From the NCBI RefSeq assembly GCF_003573695.1, contig NC_039364.1, positions 232,989,656 to 233,053,655 of the forward strand: a DNA stretch of 64,000 bases, written 5' to 3'. The notes beneath the pieces were generated by a model. The model worked only from the letters and a program-made list of their open reading frames with translations. It made no database searches and was not told where the DNA came from. Shown piece after piece: positions 10,431 to 22,974 of this stretch; the first letter of the stretch is position 1, and each line of letters begins with the position of its first letter. The stretch comes from Papaver somniferum (lineage: Eukaryota > Streptophyta > Magnoliopsida > Ranunculales > Papaveraceae). Position numbers and translations under genes: made by a program.

Positions 10431-11935
10431 ATCATGATTTCATTCATTTTTTGAGTTTCAGGAGGACATATTAATAAGTATTGTTGGATCATGCATATTA
10501 TAATATGTAATGTGGGATCGTACACTTTCTTCTTCAGTACATATCCATATATATTATTGTAGGGTCATACGCTTTTTATCAATATGTACTGCTGTAGGAT
10601 CATACATATCAGTGTATACTTTCAGAAAATGGCGAAGTCAGAAAAGCAATATCAGTATTGAAGGAAAAATTGGGCTTGGAATCCCAATGAGCAGGGGTAG
10701 CAAGTGCATAAACTCGCTCTACATTTTGGATCCTCCGCAATCTGCAGTCACAATGAATCCAATGGCTAAAAATGGAGTAATAGTTCTTTTACTTCTGGTC
10801 GGTGAAAAGAAACTAGAATAAGGACTTGCAGGGCTCAGAGCCTAACAGAAATGAATAGACATGACATTAAGGAAGCTACATCTGACAGTAGCTAATCAAA
10901 ATGTAAAACGTACTCTTTGATATAAAACTTACAAGATTGAGTAAAAATTCATCCTAGTTATATACTAGAACAGTTTTTTGTTCTCTTCTTAGAATCTCAA
11001 ATACAATAATACTTCAGTCTTAAAATAAAAACAAACGAGAAATACAATACAATATTACCTTAACTATCATACTGAAAATCTCTTTCAGAATGTCTTCTTC
11101 AATTTTCCACACTAACAAATAACGTCCATGGTCTCCATGCCCTCCTTTGGATCCCCCGCCATAAACAAAGGTTCATATACCCTACAATGATAATTTGCAA
11201 CAATTTCAGCTATTACCTGCTTGTATTCCTTGCCCCGAAATGTCTCTGGATATTTCCGTGTATAATATAGCAAGGAACAAAGAAAATGAATGTGAAAAAA
11301 AAAACTCAATCAAGCTGGGCTGGAGAAGGGGTTTAATGTTTGTTTTTATACATACATAGGAATTCAATAAGTCAAATAAATGTTGTATTTATTTGGGTAT
11401 GTATTTTCCATTCATGTAGTGATGGATAAACCATGAACAGTTCATTCAAAATGAAAAAAGCCCAATATGGTGAGAATACATACTACGTCGTACTATAACC
11501 GCATCATTTCTATCTCTTACGTTCACATCCACTTCAACATGGCCGTCTCATAGTTCCCGAATGCTCTAGGCGGACTCTAAAATTGGGCTTTTTATATATC
11601 TTTAGTACGCTAGAAAATACTTAAAAAAATGTTTCCATATACAACCTTTAAGTATAAAAAAAAACATTTCAAGATAAAAAAAAAAACAACATTTCATTTT
11701 TACCCTCTGTGAAATTTATTTATATCTAATATAAAGAAAAACATTTTAAGATCTTCGTTTCTTGGTTTTAGAAAAAATTATTAACATTTCAAACCAGTGT
11801 TTGTTTTCTATATGAATTATTTAAAATTTAAGGAATTTATTTCTTAAAAAAAGTATATGTAAAATAGTATTCACCAATAAAAACAAAAGTCCACATAATG
11901 ACACATTATATTTTTCACACATAAGACAAATTTTG
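10431..11935. other. Intergenic, with a short degenerate repeat
   Basis: Between about 10485 and 10615 the words GGATCATACATAT / GGGTCATACG recur four times at about 55-bp spacing. An exon-like fragment on the minus strand (11309-11112, with KYPETFRGKEYKQ before a GTAAT donor) was not recognised. The rest is AT-rich and shows no clear feature. Confidence 0.35.
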
Positions 11936-12092
11936 NNNNNNNNNNNNNNNNNNNNNNNNNNNNNNNNNNNNNNNNNNNNNNNNNNNNNNNNNNNNNNNNN
12001 NNNNNNNNNNNNNNNNNNNNNNNNNNNNNNNNNNNNNNNNNNNNNNNNNNNNNNNNNNNNNNNNNNNNNNNNNNNNNNNNNNNNNNNNNNNN
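11936..12092. other. Assembly gap (157 N)
   Basis: Run of N; sequence unknown. Confidence 0.99.
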
Positions 12093-13139
12093 TGAATATA
12101 GTAAATGTAATCATATGCTTAAATTTTGTATAAAAAAAACGATTCATATGCAAATAATCTAATGCAAAAGTATAAATCATGTTAAAATTTTTGCATTTAA
12201 AAACTAACTTTTTTAAAGATATAACATTTTCCTTCAACAATTTAAAAGTGGCGCATTCCAAATATATATAAATAAATTTGGGGTATTGTAAATCCTAAAT
12301 TGAAAATCGCTTTAGATTTTATGAAAATGTAAGAAATTGTTAATTAAAAGAAAAGAAATTTATTGTGTAAAGAAAATTTACAATTTGTAACATGGGTAAG
12401 CACCTATTACCTCGATTTTTTTTTTATATATGAATAATAAAAATATGCCTGATAATGGGTAATAGAAAAATATCCAAATTCATCGACTCAACCGTATATA
12501 TTAACATATATTTACAATCTCATTCAAGAAGGTGTGCTAGAGTGAATACTCGGTTAAAGTTCATGCATGTTTTTGGTATGTCAAGTTGAAAGTTCATGCA
12601 TATTTTTTTATATAGGTTCTGTAATGAAAAATTGATGGTGTACTTGGTACCTCCTCTTTCATTGTGTAATGCAAACAATTAATGTAAAGATTAAAACAAT
12701 TTAGGTAGTTAGAATGAATCCAAGGATACACAACACTAATTTGCGAATGTTGTTGGATTACTTTGATGATATTATGTAGTTGTTTGACTTTCAACTTTCC
12801 TATGTGTTTATCATTTGGAGTCTTTGGACAATGCATAATAGGGTTATCGTGCATAATGTCGAGAGGAGGGGAGAATCTGTCCAGATTTGAAAGTTTTTCA
12901 AGGTATTTAGAATTCGGTAACAAGCATAGATGAGAACTAAAGAACTTTTCACACTCAGATAATTTTATAGATGAATGTTTATAACACAGACACAGACATA
13001 TGGGATGATCCGCTGAGCAGTGAACGTACATGAGAATTGTTAAATTTTAGTTATTAAAAATTGAAAGAGTGCACTCATAGTATCTTAATTTGTTATAATA
13101 ATATATTTATCTGTGGAACATGCATGCTCATAATAATAG
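12093..13139. other. AT-rich intergenic sequence
   Basis: An open minus-strand stretch at 13031-12594 has no recognisable domain. No promoter, repeat boundary or RNA gene was seen. Confidence 0.4.
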
Positions 13140-14352
13140 ATCAAATCCTTGTAGGATTTTGTATATCAAAGATCCATCAGGTAAAAAATAGTCTGGCCGA
13201 GCTTCAGGAATCCCAGGTGAAGTCTTCAAAGTCGTAACCTAGTTATGTTTTACGAAGAAACCTACGTTTGACTCTATCCGCAACTAATATACATCGTGTA
13301 CGGATTGATATTTTACTTTGCAAAGAGTCCTTTATTTACAATAATGAAACATGCTAGATTGCTTAAGGTTCAAGCAATTGTTTTTGTGATCAAATCAACC
13401 CGTGAACTAGTTTTCATGCTAAAGAATTACTTTGATCCCAAACAAACAAAATTACTCAACATAGACTGCTTCCAAAGAATGGATACCATGTAAGCATGTG
13501 AGAAGTTTTCCTTGAAATACAAAGAAGAATATGCACCCGCAAATTTTTCGATTAAAGAACCGTGCATAAAAGTTAGCTCACGAATAACCAAGTATGGTTC
13601 GTGAACCATCAAGAAATGTTGGAGTTTGGTGACACCCACAACAGACCACTTCGCGCACTAATTAAAAAAGTGGTTCCCGAACTCAATATGTTTGAACCGT
13701 CTAGAAACATAACCAACAACATATAACTCGTGAACTGAAAAATTAGTTCATGAACACAAGAGCAAATTTCAAAAAAGTGTATGAGAACACCTTGAAATTA
13801 CATAGTTCGCAAATTGAAAAATCAGTTTGTGAACACTTGTGCATCTTGGAGTTCAGTAACATAAAAAAAATAAAAATATCATAGGTCACAAACTATAAAA
13901 TCAGTTTGTGAAAAGTACAATTTGACGTTTTTAGGCTTATATTTCGCGTACAAAGTTTTTTGAACAATAAAAAATATTTTCAACCTTAGAAGTGATAAGA
14001 CCTATGAACATCCAATATGCTTGAGTTGATATCTTCTTCTTGGTGATTCATCATATGCTAAAGCCATGCGACATTGTCTTAGAAGATTGAATGGTAGATT
14101 TAATGAGTAAATAGGATAGTCAGTCTTCACATACCATCGTCAATGAAATTCTCGCACATGTCGTCGTTGTTCTTAATTTTTAATTTTTTTTGAGAGTATT
14201 TAGTGATTTCTGATACTCAACTATCATGCTTGAATCCAAGGCCGAGACTGACTTTAGTATACTGTAAATCAATATATAGTTTTGGTCATCTAACATCGAC
14301 AACAAGCTTAACATTCCAATACTTGTGGGTTCAACCGAGCGATGCTCTAACA
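13140..14352 (-). repeat. Copia-type LTR fragment
   Basis: Follows the same order of blocks as the other LTR copies (CAGGAATCCCAGGTGAAGTC near 13205, the GTTCGTGAAC-type words, then the terminal AACCGAGCGATGCTCTAACA at 14333-14352). The left boundary is eroded and approximate. Confidence 0.55.
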
Positions 14353-14599
14353 GGGATCTTGATTTCAAAGAGTTGATACTTGATGTTTTCTTTTCTTGTT
14401 TGATGATTTTTGTTATAATATAATTTTTCCATTAATTGTAACATCAAACTTACACTGGGATTTTTCTGCAAAAATTCCTCAACGACCATGATCGTATTAA
14501 TGTTAAAACCTCTGGAAACAATTTTAGTAGTAGAAACATGGGTCATACTTATAGTAGTCAGAACAACAACAAATAGACAATGATTTTATTTTATTTTTT

Positions 14600-14945
14600 T
14601 GCTTAGAGTCTAACTCACAAAAGCTCATTCATGTCACCCCATATTCCGGGCGAGACACCATCGTACTTGCGAAATATGACCAACAAAATCGGAGGCCTGC
14701 TCGATCCCTTATTATCATGCAGTCGATAATATTTATAGAGAGGCCAACCAGACGACTGATGCACTAGGAAATCAGGCGGCATACATAAGTCAACAAAGAT
14801 CTTTTGAAAATAACTTTTGAGAATACGTAGGCCCTACTTTTTAAGATTATATGTAACTATGACTCAATGCGTTGTAACATACCCACTCGTAATCTCTTTT
14901 TAGTTTAAATCTATATAATATGCTTCAAAAAGAAAAGAAGAGGGA
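14600..14945 (+). pseudogene. 5'-truncated LINE tail with RNase H motif
   Basis: One frame reads HAVDNIYREANQTTDALGNQ near 14720-14780, matching the conserved YREAN..ADALAN end of LINE RNase H. A 3' UTR and the A-rich CTTCAAAAAGAAAAGAAGAG follow. Upstream codons are degenerate. Confidence 0.6.
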
Positions 14946-15334
14946 TTGGATCAAACTCTAAACTTTTTCTAGTACCAATATTGATATTCATCAAATTTTA
15001 TATAAATTTACCAGGAAAAAAGACACCTAAATGACTAAATTAGCTTGAAGAACATTACTCAATACATTAAATTCTAATGTTCTTACATAAAAGTGTGCAA
15101 AACTTTTGGGCCCAACGATACATTAAAAGTGTATCACATAAAAGTGTTCTTAATTAAAGTACAAACAACAAATGCTTAGTTTGAGGATGTTCTTACATAA
15201 AAGTGTTCTTGCATTAAATTGTGATTGGAAAGCAGTAGACGATGCTTACACTTAGTCTAATGGGATCCAACATTCCAGTTTCTCATTGGATCCACGTCAT
15301 CAAAAATAACCGCCCGATTCTAGTGGGGGTGCAA
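14946..15334. other. Intergenic; short direct repeats
   Basis: The word ACATAAAAGTGT recurs at about 15085, 15135 and 15195. Nothing coding was recognised. Confidence 0.35.
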
Positions 15335-15470
15335 GATTCCGCCGAGACATGCCATTTGTAAAGACATGCTATTTCTAATGGCGCAACATCGAAATAACCA
15401 AACACGCCATTTCTAACGGCGCGTGACTGAGTTGACCGGTCAATGCGCCATTTAAAATGGCGCGACGGAA
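15335..15470. repeat. Cluster of CGCCATTT/AATGGCG hairpins
   Basis: Successive imperfect palindromes. CACGCCATTT..AACGGCGCGTG lies at 15403-15425 and TGCGCCATTT-A-AAATGGCGCG at 15444-15464, with weaker copies near 15345 and 15370. A diverged copy (GCGCCTTTTCTAAAGGCAC) lies near 15913. Each differs in flank but keeps the palindrome. Confidence 0.6.
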
Positions 15471-15960
15471 AATCCCTAAAATCAGCAGAACGAGATCTCT
15501 TTCTTCTTTTCTCTTTTCTTCTTAAATCGAAAACCCCCATTTTCCTTGTATGGATTGAAGATTGTTTGGTGATTTTTGGAGGCTAATCTTTCAAGGGTTT
15601 CTTCTACTTGGTGTTGAGAACCATTGGATGGTATTTTGGGTGTTTTTTATCCACAAATCAAGGCTAGGTATGAAATCTAAATTTTTATTGATTTAGTTTA
15701 ATTTGTGTTTTTGATTTTTGTTAAAAACGTTAGAATTTGATCCTATTGAATGTAGAACCTTGATTATGGATTGAAGGAGCAGTAGGACGATGTTTGAATT
15801 AATTTGAAAATTTTGAATATGAATTTAGGGTTTTTGGGGTTTTGGATATTTGGGTTAATTTGGGTGAAATACAAATTGATTGTTTGATTCGTTCATATGT
15901 TTGATTAACCGCGACGCGCCTTTTCTAAAGGCACAGAGAAGAATATTATAACACATGAAG
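15471..15960. other. UTR-like sequence of unknown origin
   Basis: A CT-rich stretch (15495-15525) followed by AAAACCCCCATTTTCC and long T/G-rich intron-like sequence resembles a plant 5' UTR and first intron, but no start or exon can be defined. It may be part of the DNA element that carries the hairpins. Confidence 0.3.
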
Positions 15961-18060
15961 CCACCACTATTAAGACTTGAAAAACATAGGCAATGGTGGA
16001 ACCAAAGTTAGTGCAGCATACAGTTAGTTAACTAGAAGCAACAAATGGAAATCCATCATTACCATTTCATGTAGTGCCTGATCATGTACCATGTTCTCAA
16101 CCATTCTAAGGTCCATTTGAGTGCAAAACATACAAGAGGACGGTCTTCTGACCCAATGTTGGAAACTTGACAGGACGTATGATTGGGCACAAAATTAGGT
16201 AAAAGTAAATTTTGCAGTATAAGAATTTTAGAATAAGAGAACCGGAAATAGGTCAAATGGTGCAAAAATACACATGAAGCCACTAATTGAGACTTGGAAA
16301 ACATAGCCAATGGTGGAACCACGGTTAGTGCAGCATACAGTTAGTTAACTAGAAGCAACAAATGGGAATCCATCATTACCATTTCATGTAGTGCCTGATC
16401 ATGTACCATGTTCTTAACCATTCTAAGGTCACCATTTGAGTGCAAAACATACAAAAGGACAGTCTTCTGACCCAATCTTGGAAACTTGACAGGACTATGA
16501 TTGGGCATCTTGCAAATGACTTTACCATAGTGGTTATTTTCTGTACATGATCAGGAAGGTAAGTAGCTCCAAGTAAGTTATCTGCAAATTCACTAAATAA
16601 GGATTCTAAAATGCTTTTGTAAGTTTAACTCTTGGTACTCATTTCTGTTAATCCTTTAAGTCCATCCACATTTTAAAGCACTGTCAAAGAGGTAAAATTC
16701 TTAGAGCAAATTCATGAGTGAAATCATTGGTAACCATTCATGAGTAAAATCATTCGAAAAAGTGTTGTGTGGTTGTTGGTAACATTCAACCCTATTAAGT
16801 TAGTTTCTGTCGCTAATGGTCCTCTATCCCTTGGTCTCAAACCTTCCTTCAACAACTTACCAGTAAAACGCTAATTTGCTCAGTTACCATAATAGAGATG
16901 ATGCTAATTCATAAGCAGATGTCTTTCAAACACAAAATACACAATTCCGAAAGATATTGCAGTGTCACGAAGTAATATAATCTACTGAAATCAATCTGAG
17001 TCTACTAAGTAGCAATTCCATCAAATCTAAAACCATCTAGCTTGAGTTTCATAAACATGAATCTCATCTTCGGTAATACCTCCTGTTCACATTTTCACCT
17101 AAGTTGAAGAGATGTCTACAATGAACTCCATACCCCAAGCATAATATGGGTCTCTGAATCTAACAATGAACAGATGTACACATCCTTGGATATGACAAGA
17201 TTTCTTAATAACAAGTATTCTCACCAAACTCAAGTCTAAACAGTACAGATTTTTCCATTGATTCCGAAATAGCAAACCAAGCAATAAACCAGCTCAAATT
17301 CATAGCATGATACCTAAATTATGCGGCTATGCCATCCGAGAAGGTCTAAGTAACGAACAACTTACCCTTCCAAACTCCATCCATACTATGACACTTAACT
17401 GCTACAGCAAATTGACTTTAGTCACTTGGCAAACTTGTATTAGGTCTTAATTTCCAAAATTAACTTAATTTTAGTATTTAAAACCTGCCCATTGTTTTTA
17501 CCCATTGTCTAAACAATACAGATTTTTTGCATTCATAGCCTAGTACCCGAATTACTTACAAGGCAGCTACGCCATCTGAGTAAACAACCTATGCTTCTAA
17601 ACTCCATTCATACTACACTTAACTGCTAAGATTAGAAGCTAACTTTAGTCACTTTTGACAAACTTGTATTGGGTCTCAATTTTGAAGACTAACTTAATTT
17701 TAAGTTTAGCATCTAAAACCTATCCATTGTCTTTGGCATCTCACAAACAGTATAGTCAAATTCAAAGTTGTTAATTCAGAGAACAAAAACCAAACAAAAC
17801 AAGAACATACCTCCTCCGCCTGTTCAACAAGAAAGATCAACCGGTCCTTCTTCTCCAGCTGAGCTCTTGCCGCCTCTGCCAACTCATGTACAATAAAGCC
17901 ACCAAAAACCCAGCTGCAAAACCACCAGTTGCAATTTTGAAAAACGACCCAGTTGTTCTTCAACCACAAACCCATGATCCAATTCGTATAAATTTCGACC
18001 ATAAAAACCCAGCTGCGTCGTCTCACTCCTTTGCGCCGTAAGGGCTCATTTCGGGAGACT
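15961..18060 (-). repeat. Tandem segmental duplication, unit 1 (includes a local doubling)
   Basis: Shares blocks with the units near 20193-20930, 21150-22610 and 22975-24560. Examples are AAGATATTGCAGTGTCACGA (near 16950), GCTATGCCATCCGAG (near 17322) and CATACTATGACACTTAACTG (near 17382). The segment 15985-16200 is itself repeated at 16290-16500 (TGCAGCATACAGTTAGTTAA). An exon-like element on the minus strand at 17881-17812 encodes RAQLEKKDRLIFLVEQAEE and ends at a GTATGT donor. Its copies occur in the other units. Confidence 0.7.
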
Positions 18061-18234
18061 TTTTACCTACAGAGTTATGGCAATCAGATTAGAAATATGG
18101 AATGAATATTATAATGTTCAGAGGGCGTACTAAATTGAAATTCAACCATTACCTCTATTTATACAAGAAACTATCCAGTGGAATGTCATTTAGGGAACCC
18201 AACATGCAGGAAGCCAAAGTTCCCAAGCCAGTAA

Positions 18235-20192
18235 TTACTTTGAGCTCTTCCGAGATTTAAGAACTGCAAAATCATAGGAGATCAGCTTTTTAGACCATGG
18301 TACAGAAATGATCACGTTTGAATTAATAGACTAATTGAGAGACTTACCTTGATTTATATCGCAAAAGCTTGATAGCTTGAAAATATTTTTTGGTTGTTGG
18401 GAGCAAGAGAGTGGAGCCAGACAACACTGCCTGTTGTATACAAGTGTTTAAAACACATTAAGCAGAGATGGGTAGCAATCCTTACCAAGTTACTCTATAG
18501 TCAAAAGAAACTCTTGTATTCTTCTCTGACAAACAATTGAATATGGAGCAGATTGACGCAGGGCCTGAGTGGACTCCTTCCCGACGAAGACTTAAAACGA
18601 GATAAATGGACATATAATAACACCCACCGGGGTTCAATTTACCCCAACATCATCTGAGCGTCAGCACGCATTATAACACCCTAACACCAGAATACTATAG
18701 TGTTGCCCACCTCAAAAGACGGGCAACAAAATCAAATGCACCAATCCAGCACAGGACATTATAATAGAGGGCAGAGTTTAACTGTTACCTGGACCAAGAA
18801 GGAACAACCTTCCTAGTAGGAACATCATCGTCCTCTTCTCCATCCGAGCCCTGGTATGGAGATATGTCATATGACTGCTCCAGAGTTCCACCAGTAGCCA
18901 ATGAACCAACTTCATTTACTTGACCGAAACAATTAACCGCCTACAAGATAAATGGAGAACCGCAAATACAAAATAAAAATAAAAATAAAAATCGAGAACT
19001 CACAAAGACTGAGAAGAAGATATAGCCACTATTATGTAAAAGACTTCGGTGTAATGTGCAGACTCACATTCTCATTACTGTGAGACTCTTTCAAAGCCAC
19101 GGAATGTTCATGAACACCACTGGGTTCCTTTGCTTGAGTCTGCCTCCCTATTGCACACTCCTCTCTTGCCTTCACCTTTTCTGGGTTCAGATCCTTCATA
19201 TCCTCATCTTGAAACCCTTTTCTCGTTGATGCTTTTTCATCCTATAGAGTAGTATAAATCAGTACAGTTAGGTATATCAATAGGGTGAACAAACTGAAGC
19301 CCAGACTTCTATGAATAACAAGGAAAATAACTTACGGCGGCTCTGTATTTCAGTTCTTTCTCTTCTTTCCCGGCAGGTAATTTCTTCTGTGGCTCCTTGC
19401 GCATCATTTTTCTGTCCTTCTCCTTCTTTTCATCTTCTCTAAGCCTTTTCCTCTCCTGCATTTCAGCTTCTTTTCTCTGTGCCTCCACTTCTTTTCGTTT
19501 CTGAATCAATTCCTGTTGCCTAGCTTTTTCTTCCTTCAGTCTTTCTCGCTGGCGCTCTTTTTCTTCTTTTTTCCTCTGATTCAATTCCTCTTCCCTAGCT
19601 TTTTCTTCCTTCTGCCGTTCTCGCTCGCGCTCCAATTTTTCTTTCATCATCTCACGCTGTTTCTTCTTTTCCTCTTCCTGTTTTTTTGTTTCCTTAGCGA
19701 GATCTAGGGCTTTCACTTTAGGCACTTTTCTCTTTGCTATCGAACGTCAAAAAAGAAAGAAAGAAAGAAACGAACAAACATATTAGACGATTTGCTTTTG
19801 TATATCAAGCCATCTTCTGTAATTCACCATCCTTAATAAAACTGTTCACAATGTTATGGCTTACTGCCAAAAAGAGTTAAGAAGCATGATCGTGATATAA
19901 CAAACTCCACAAGAACAAGACTAGTAAGCAATATATGTTATGAACGTACCTGGAAGCACTGCATTTTTGAGGAGATCAGTGAAAGATTTAACACCAGTGG
20001 CAATATTAGATCCTACTTGACCCTTGTCTACAATAGTATGATTACGTTTCTCAGTTGCTTTCCTCCGTAAATATGGCTTACTAACCGTATTCTGAAGACA
20101 TCTAGTGGACTTACGTGTACCTGTTCCACATATAGAAGAACTTTTGCTCTCTCTATCCTTGTTCATGTACTTCATCTCAGTGCCATAGCCAT
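18235..20192 (-). CDS. Inner centromere protein (INCENP) C-terminal gene, plant WYRD-like
   Basis: Six exons with consistent phase and GT..AG borders: 20192-19950, 19736-19336, 19241-19068, 18940-18789, 18430-18348 and 18263-18235, ending TAA. They give about 360 codons with no stop. Exon 2 encodes VKALDLAKETKKQ and a long Glu/Lys/Arg-rich single alpha-helix as in INCENP. Exon 4 encodes SYDISPYQGSDGEEDDD and VVPSWS, the IN-box through which INCENP binds and activates Aurora kinase. Exons 5-6 give QQPKNIF and SSFCDINQVL, matching the plant C-terminus. INCENP is the scaffold of the chromosomal passenger complex at centromeres and the midzone. The large N-terminal part with the centromere-targeting region was not found upstream. 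The first exon and start codon are therefore unknown, and the nearest upstream exon-like element (20505-20432) does not join in phase. It is either a truncated copy or a gene with an undefined 5' end. Confidence 0.75.
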
Positions 20193-20930
20193 CTGAGAGG
20201 GTCAAATTAATGAGCAACCTACAGTTCTAAACTCCATCCATACTGTGTCACTTAAATTATATGCTAATCGACATTCGTCGGCAAACTTATAATGGGTCTC
20301 AATTCTGAGTAGTAAATTCATTTTAGTATCTTAAACCCATCCATTGTCTTAGTGATTTTCACAAACAGTTGATAATCAAATTCGAAGTCGTTAATTTAGC
20401 GAACTAAAAGCCACGCAAAACAAGGACATACCTCATCCACCTGTTCAACAAGAAAGATCAAACGGTTCTTCATCTCCAGCTGAGCTCGTTGATGTCGCCG
20501 CCTCTGCCAACTCGTGTACAATAAAGACAAGTTGCAGTTTTGAAAAATGACACCCCAAAATTTCTTCTACCACGAAATGATGATCCAATTCGTATAAATT
20601 TCGACGATAAAACATAAAACCTTAAATCCAATCTCTTCATCAGACTTCCTTCCAATGATCTGTGGGGGTGATAAATTACATTGTTGTAATGAGGGTTTCA
20701 GTGACAAATTTGGGGCAGTGGCCTTCTAGCACAAAAACTTAATCACAACACTGAGGAGAAGTAATAAGGCTGTCCATCTTAGACTTCCCCGCGTCTATTA
20801 CTGTTTCCTGCTTGTCTGGATCAGGCAGGCATTGTGCGTCAGCTACTTCTCGACACAGGTATTTTGTTGGGCAAGGATAAGAACTGGTTCATTTGGACAA
20901 TTTGGTTCAATAGCTGACCAAATTTCTGCA
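20193..20930 (-). repeat. Tandem segmental duplication, unit 2 (directly 5' of the INCENP exons)
   Basis: Matches 21870-22610 closely: the same ACAGTTCTAAACTCCATC and CTGTGTCACTTAAATTA, the same exon-like block encoding RAQLEMKNRLIFLVEQVDE before GTATGT (20505-20432), and the same GGCCTTCTAGCACAA stretch near 20720. This unit could supply the promoter for the INCENP exons. Confidence 0.7.
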
Positions 20931-21149
20931 AGTTCAGTGAAACAAAACTAGGTAAACATAAATGTTTCAGATAAGATTTCAGAAGAAGACAACTGAAGAT
21001 AGGTCATTAAGCCATTAGTGACAAAAAAACTGAGAAGAACAAAGGAATCACCCCAAACAACAAGAACAAGGAACGTTCACGACCAATTACATCAGTAAAA
21101 ATCATTGTAAGATATGGTGGCAGGTGCACTGAAATTGACTGTAGAAAAC
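20931..21149. other. Spacer between duplication units
   Basis: Partly matches 22590-22800 (GAACGTTCACGACC... ACCAGTAAAAATCATTG), so it belongs to the duplicated region. No gene was seen. Confidence 0.4.
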
Positions 21150-22610
21150 CAAAGTTTATACTCTAAAATGCTTTTGTAAGTTAAACTCTTGGTACTCATT
21201 TCTGTTAATCCGTTAAGTCTGTCTACATTTTAGATGCATCAGCAAAGAGGTAAACTTCTTGAAGAATTCAAGAGTATCATCATTGCTTTCCCATGTCACG
21301 CGGTTGTTAATAACATTCAACCCTATTAAGTTAGTTGTGTCGCTTATGGTCCTCTATCCTCGTCTCAAACGTGCCTTCAACAGCTTACCATTGAACCTCT
21401 AATTTGCTCAGTTACCATAATAGAGATGATGCTACTTCAAAACTGTGCAGCCGTCTTTCAAACACGGAGGTTACAACTTCGAAAGATATTGCAGTGTCAC
21501 AAAGTGATATAATCTACCGAAATCAATCGAGTCCACTAAGTTGCAGTTTAATCAATCATGTTAAGTCGTTAACCATCTAGCTTGATTTGTTCATAAAGAC
21601 AAATCTCATCTGTGGAATACCTTAAGTTCACATTTTTCACCTAAGTTGAAGAGATCTCTACAATGAGCTTTACACCGAAAGCATGACATGGATCTCTTTA
21701 TCGAACAAGGAACAGACATGCACATTCATTTGATATGATAAGGTTCCTTAACAAGTATTTACTCACCGAACTCAATACAAAATTTTCCATTGATTCCTAA
21801 GTAGCAGTCTAAGCAATAAGCCAGCTCAAATTCATAGGATAGCACCTGAATTACTTACGCGCTATGCCATCTGAGTGGGTCAAAGTAATGAGCAACCTAC
21901 AGTTCTAAACTCCATCGGTACTGTGTCACTTAAATTACAAGCCAATCGACTTTCTTTGGCAAACTTGTAATGGGTCTCAATTCTGAGTAGTAACTTCATA
22001 TTAGCATCTTAAACCTATCCATTATTTTAGTGATTGTCACAAACAGTTGATAATCAAATTCGAAGTTCGTAATTCAGAGAACAAAAAACCAAATAAAACA
22101 AGGAGTCAAGGACACACCTCATCCTCCTGTTGAACAAGAGAGATCAAACGGTTCTTCATCTCCAGCTGAGCTCGTCGATATCGCGACCTCTGCCAACTCA
22201 TGTACAATAAAGACATTTGAAAAATGACACCCAAAATTTTCTTCTACCACGAAACGATGATCCAATTCGTATAAATTTCGACCATAAAACATAAAATTTT
22301 AAATCCAATCTCTTCATCAGCCTTCCTTTGAAGATCTGTGGTGGTGGTGAATTAGATTGTTGTAATGAGGGTTGCGGTGACAAATTTGGGGCGGTGGCCT
22401 TCTAGCACAACAAACTTAATCACAACAGTGAGGAGAAGTAATAAGGCTGTCCTTCTTAGACTTCCCCGTGTTGAATAATGTTTCCTGCTTGTGTGGACCA
22501 GGCAGGCGGTGTGAGTCAGCCACTTCTCTACACAGGTACTTTGTTGGGCAAGGAGAAGATCTGGTTCATTTGGACAATTTGGTTCAACAGCTGACTAAGT
22601 TTCTACAAGT
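21150..22610 (-). repeat. Tandem segmental duplication, unit 3
   Basis: Carries the full block order seen at 16600-18060 and 23640-24560, including CGAAAGATATTGCAGTGTCA (near 21480) and the exon-like block encoding RAQLEMKNRLISLVQQEDE (about 22180-22118), here with a GTGTGT donor. None of the six INCENP exons is present. Confidence 0.7.
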
Positions 22611-22974
22611 TCAGCAAAAAAAAAATAGATAAAGATAAACTTTCCGGTATAAGGATCTCAATCTGGACAGAGAGGATACACATTAAGCCATTAAATGAGA
22701 AAAAACAAAACCGAGAAGAACAAACGTATTCAAAACAAGAAGTACAAAGAACGTTCACGACCGTTTACACCAGTAAAAATCATTGTGATGTGGTGGCAGT
22801 TGAACTGAACTTGACTATAGAAAATCAATGTTCAACTTTTCTCCTTTCTAGTTTTCATTCAGATAAGTCAATTGTTGCTAATTTATTGGATGTAATTGGG
22901 TAAAAGTCGAAAGAAAAAATAAGTCCAACAACTAGAATTAAATATTTCATGACCACAAAATAAGACTTGAAAAA

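Noticed and set aside
11821..12261. ORFs spanning the first gap
   Set aside because: Most of their length is N; no real codons support them.
12594..13031. 145-codon minus-strand ORF as a gene
   Set aside because: No domain, no promoter or splice context, and a composition like random AT-rich sequence.
19516..19707. Plus-strand Phe/Leu-rich ORF
   Set aside because: It is the antisense shadow of the Glu/Lys-rich INCENP helix exon.
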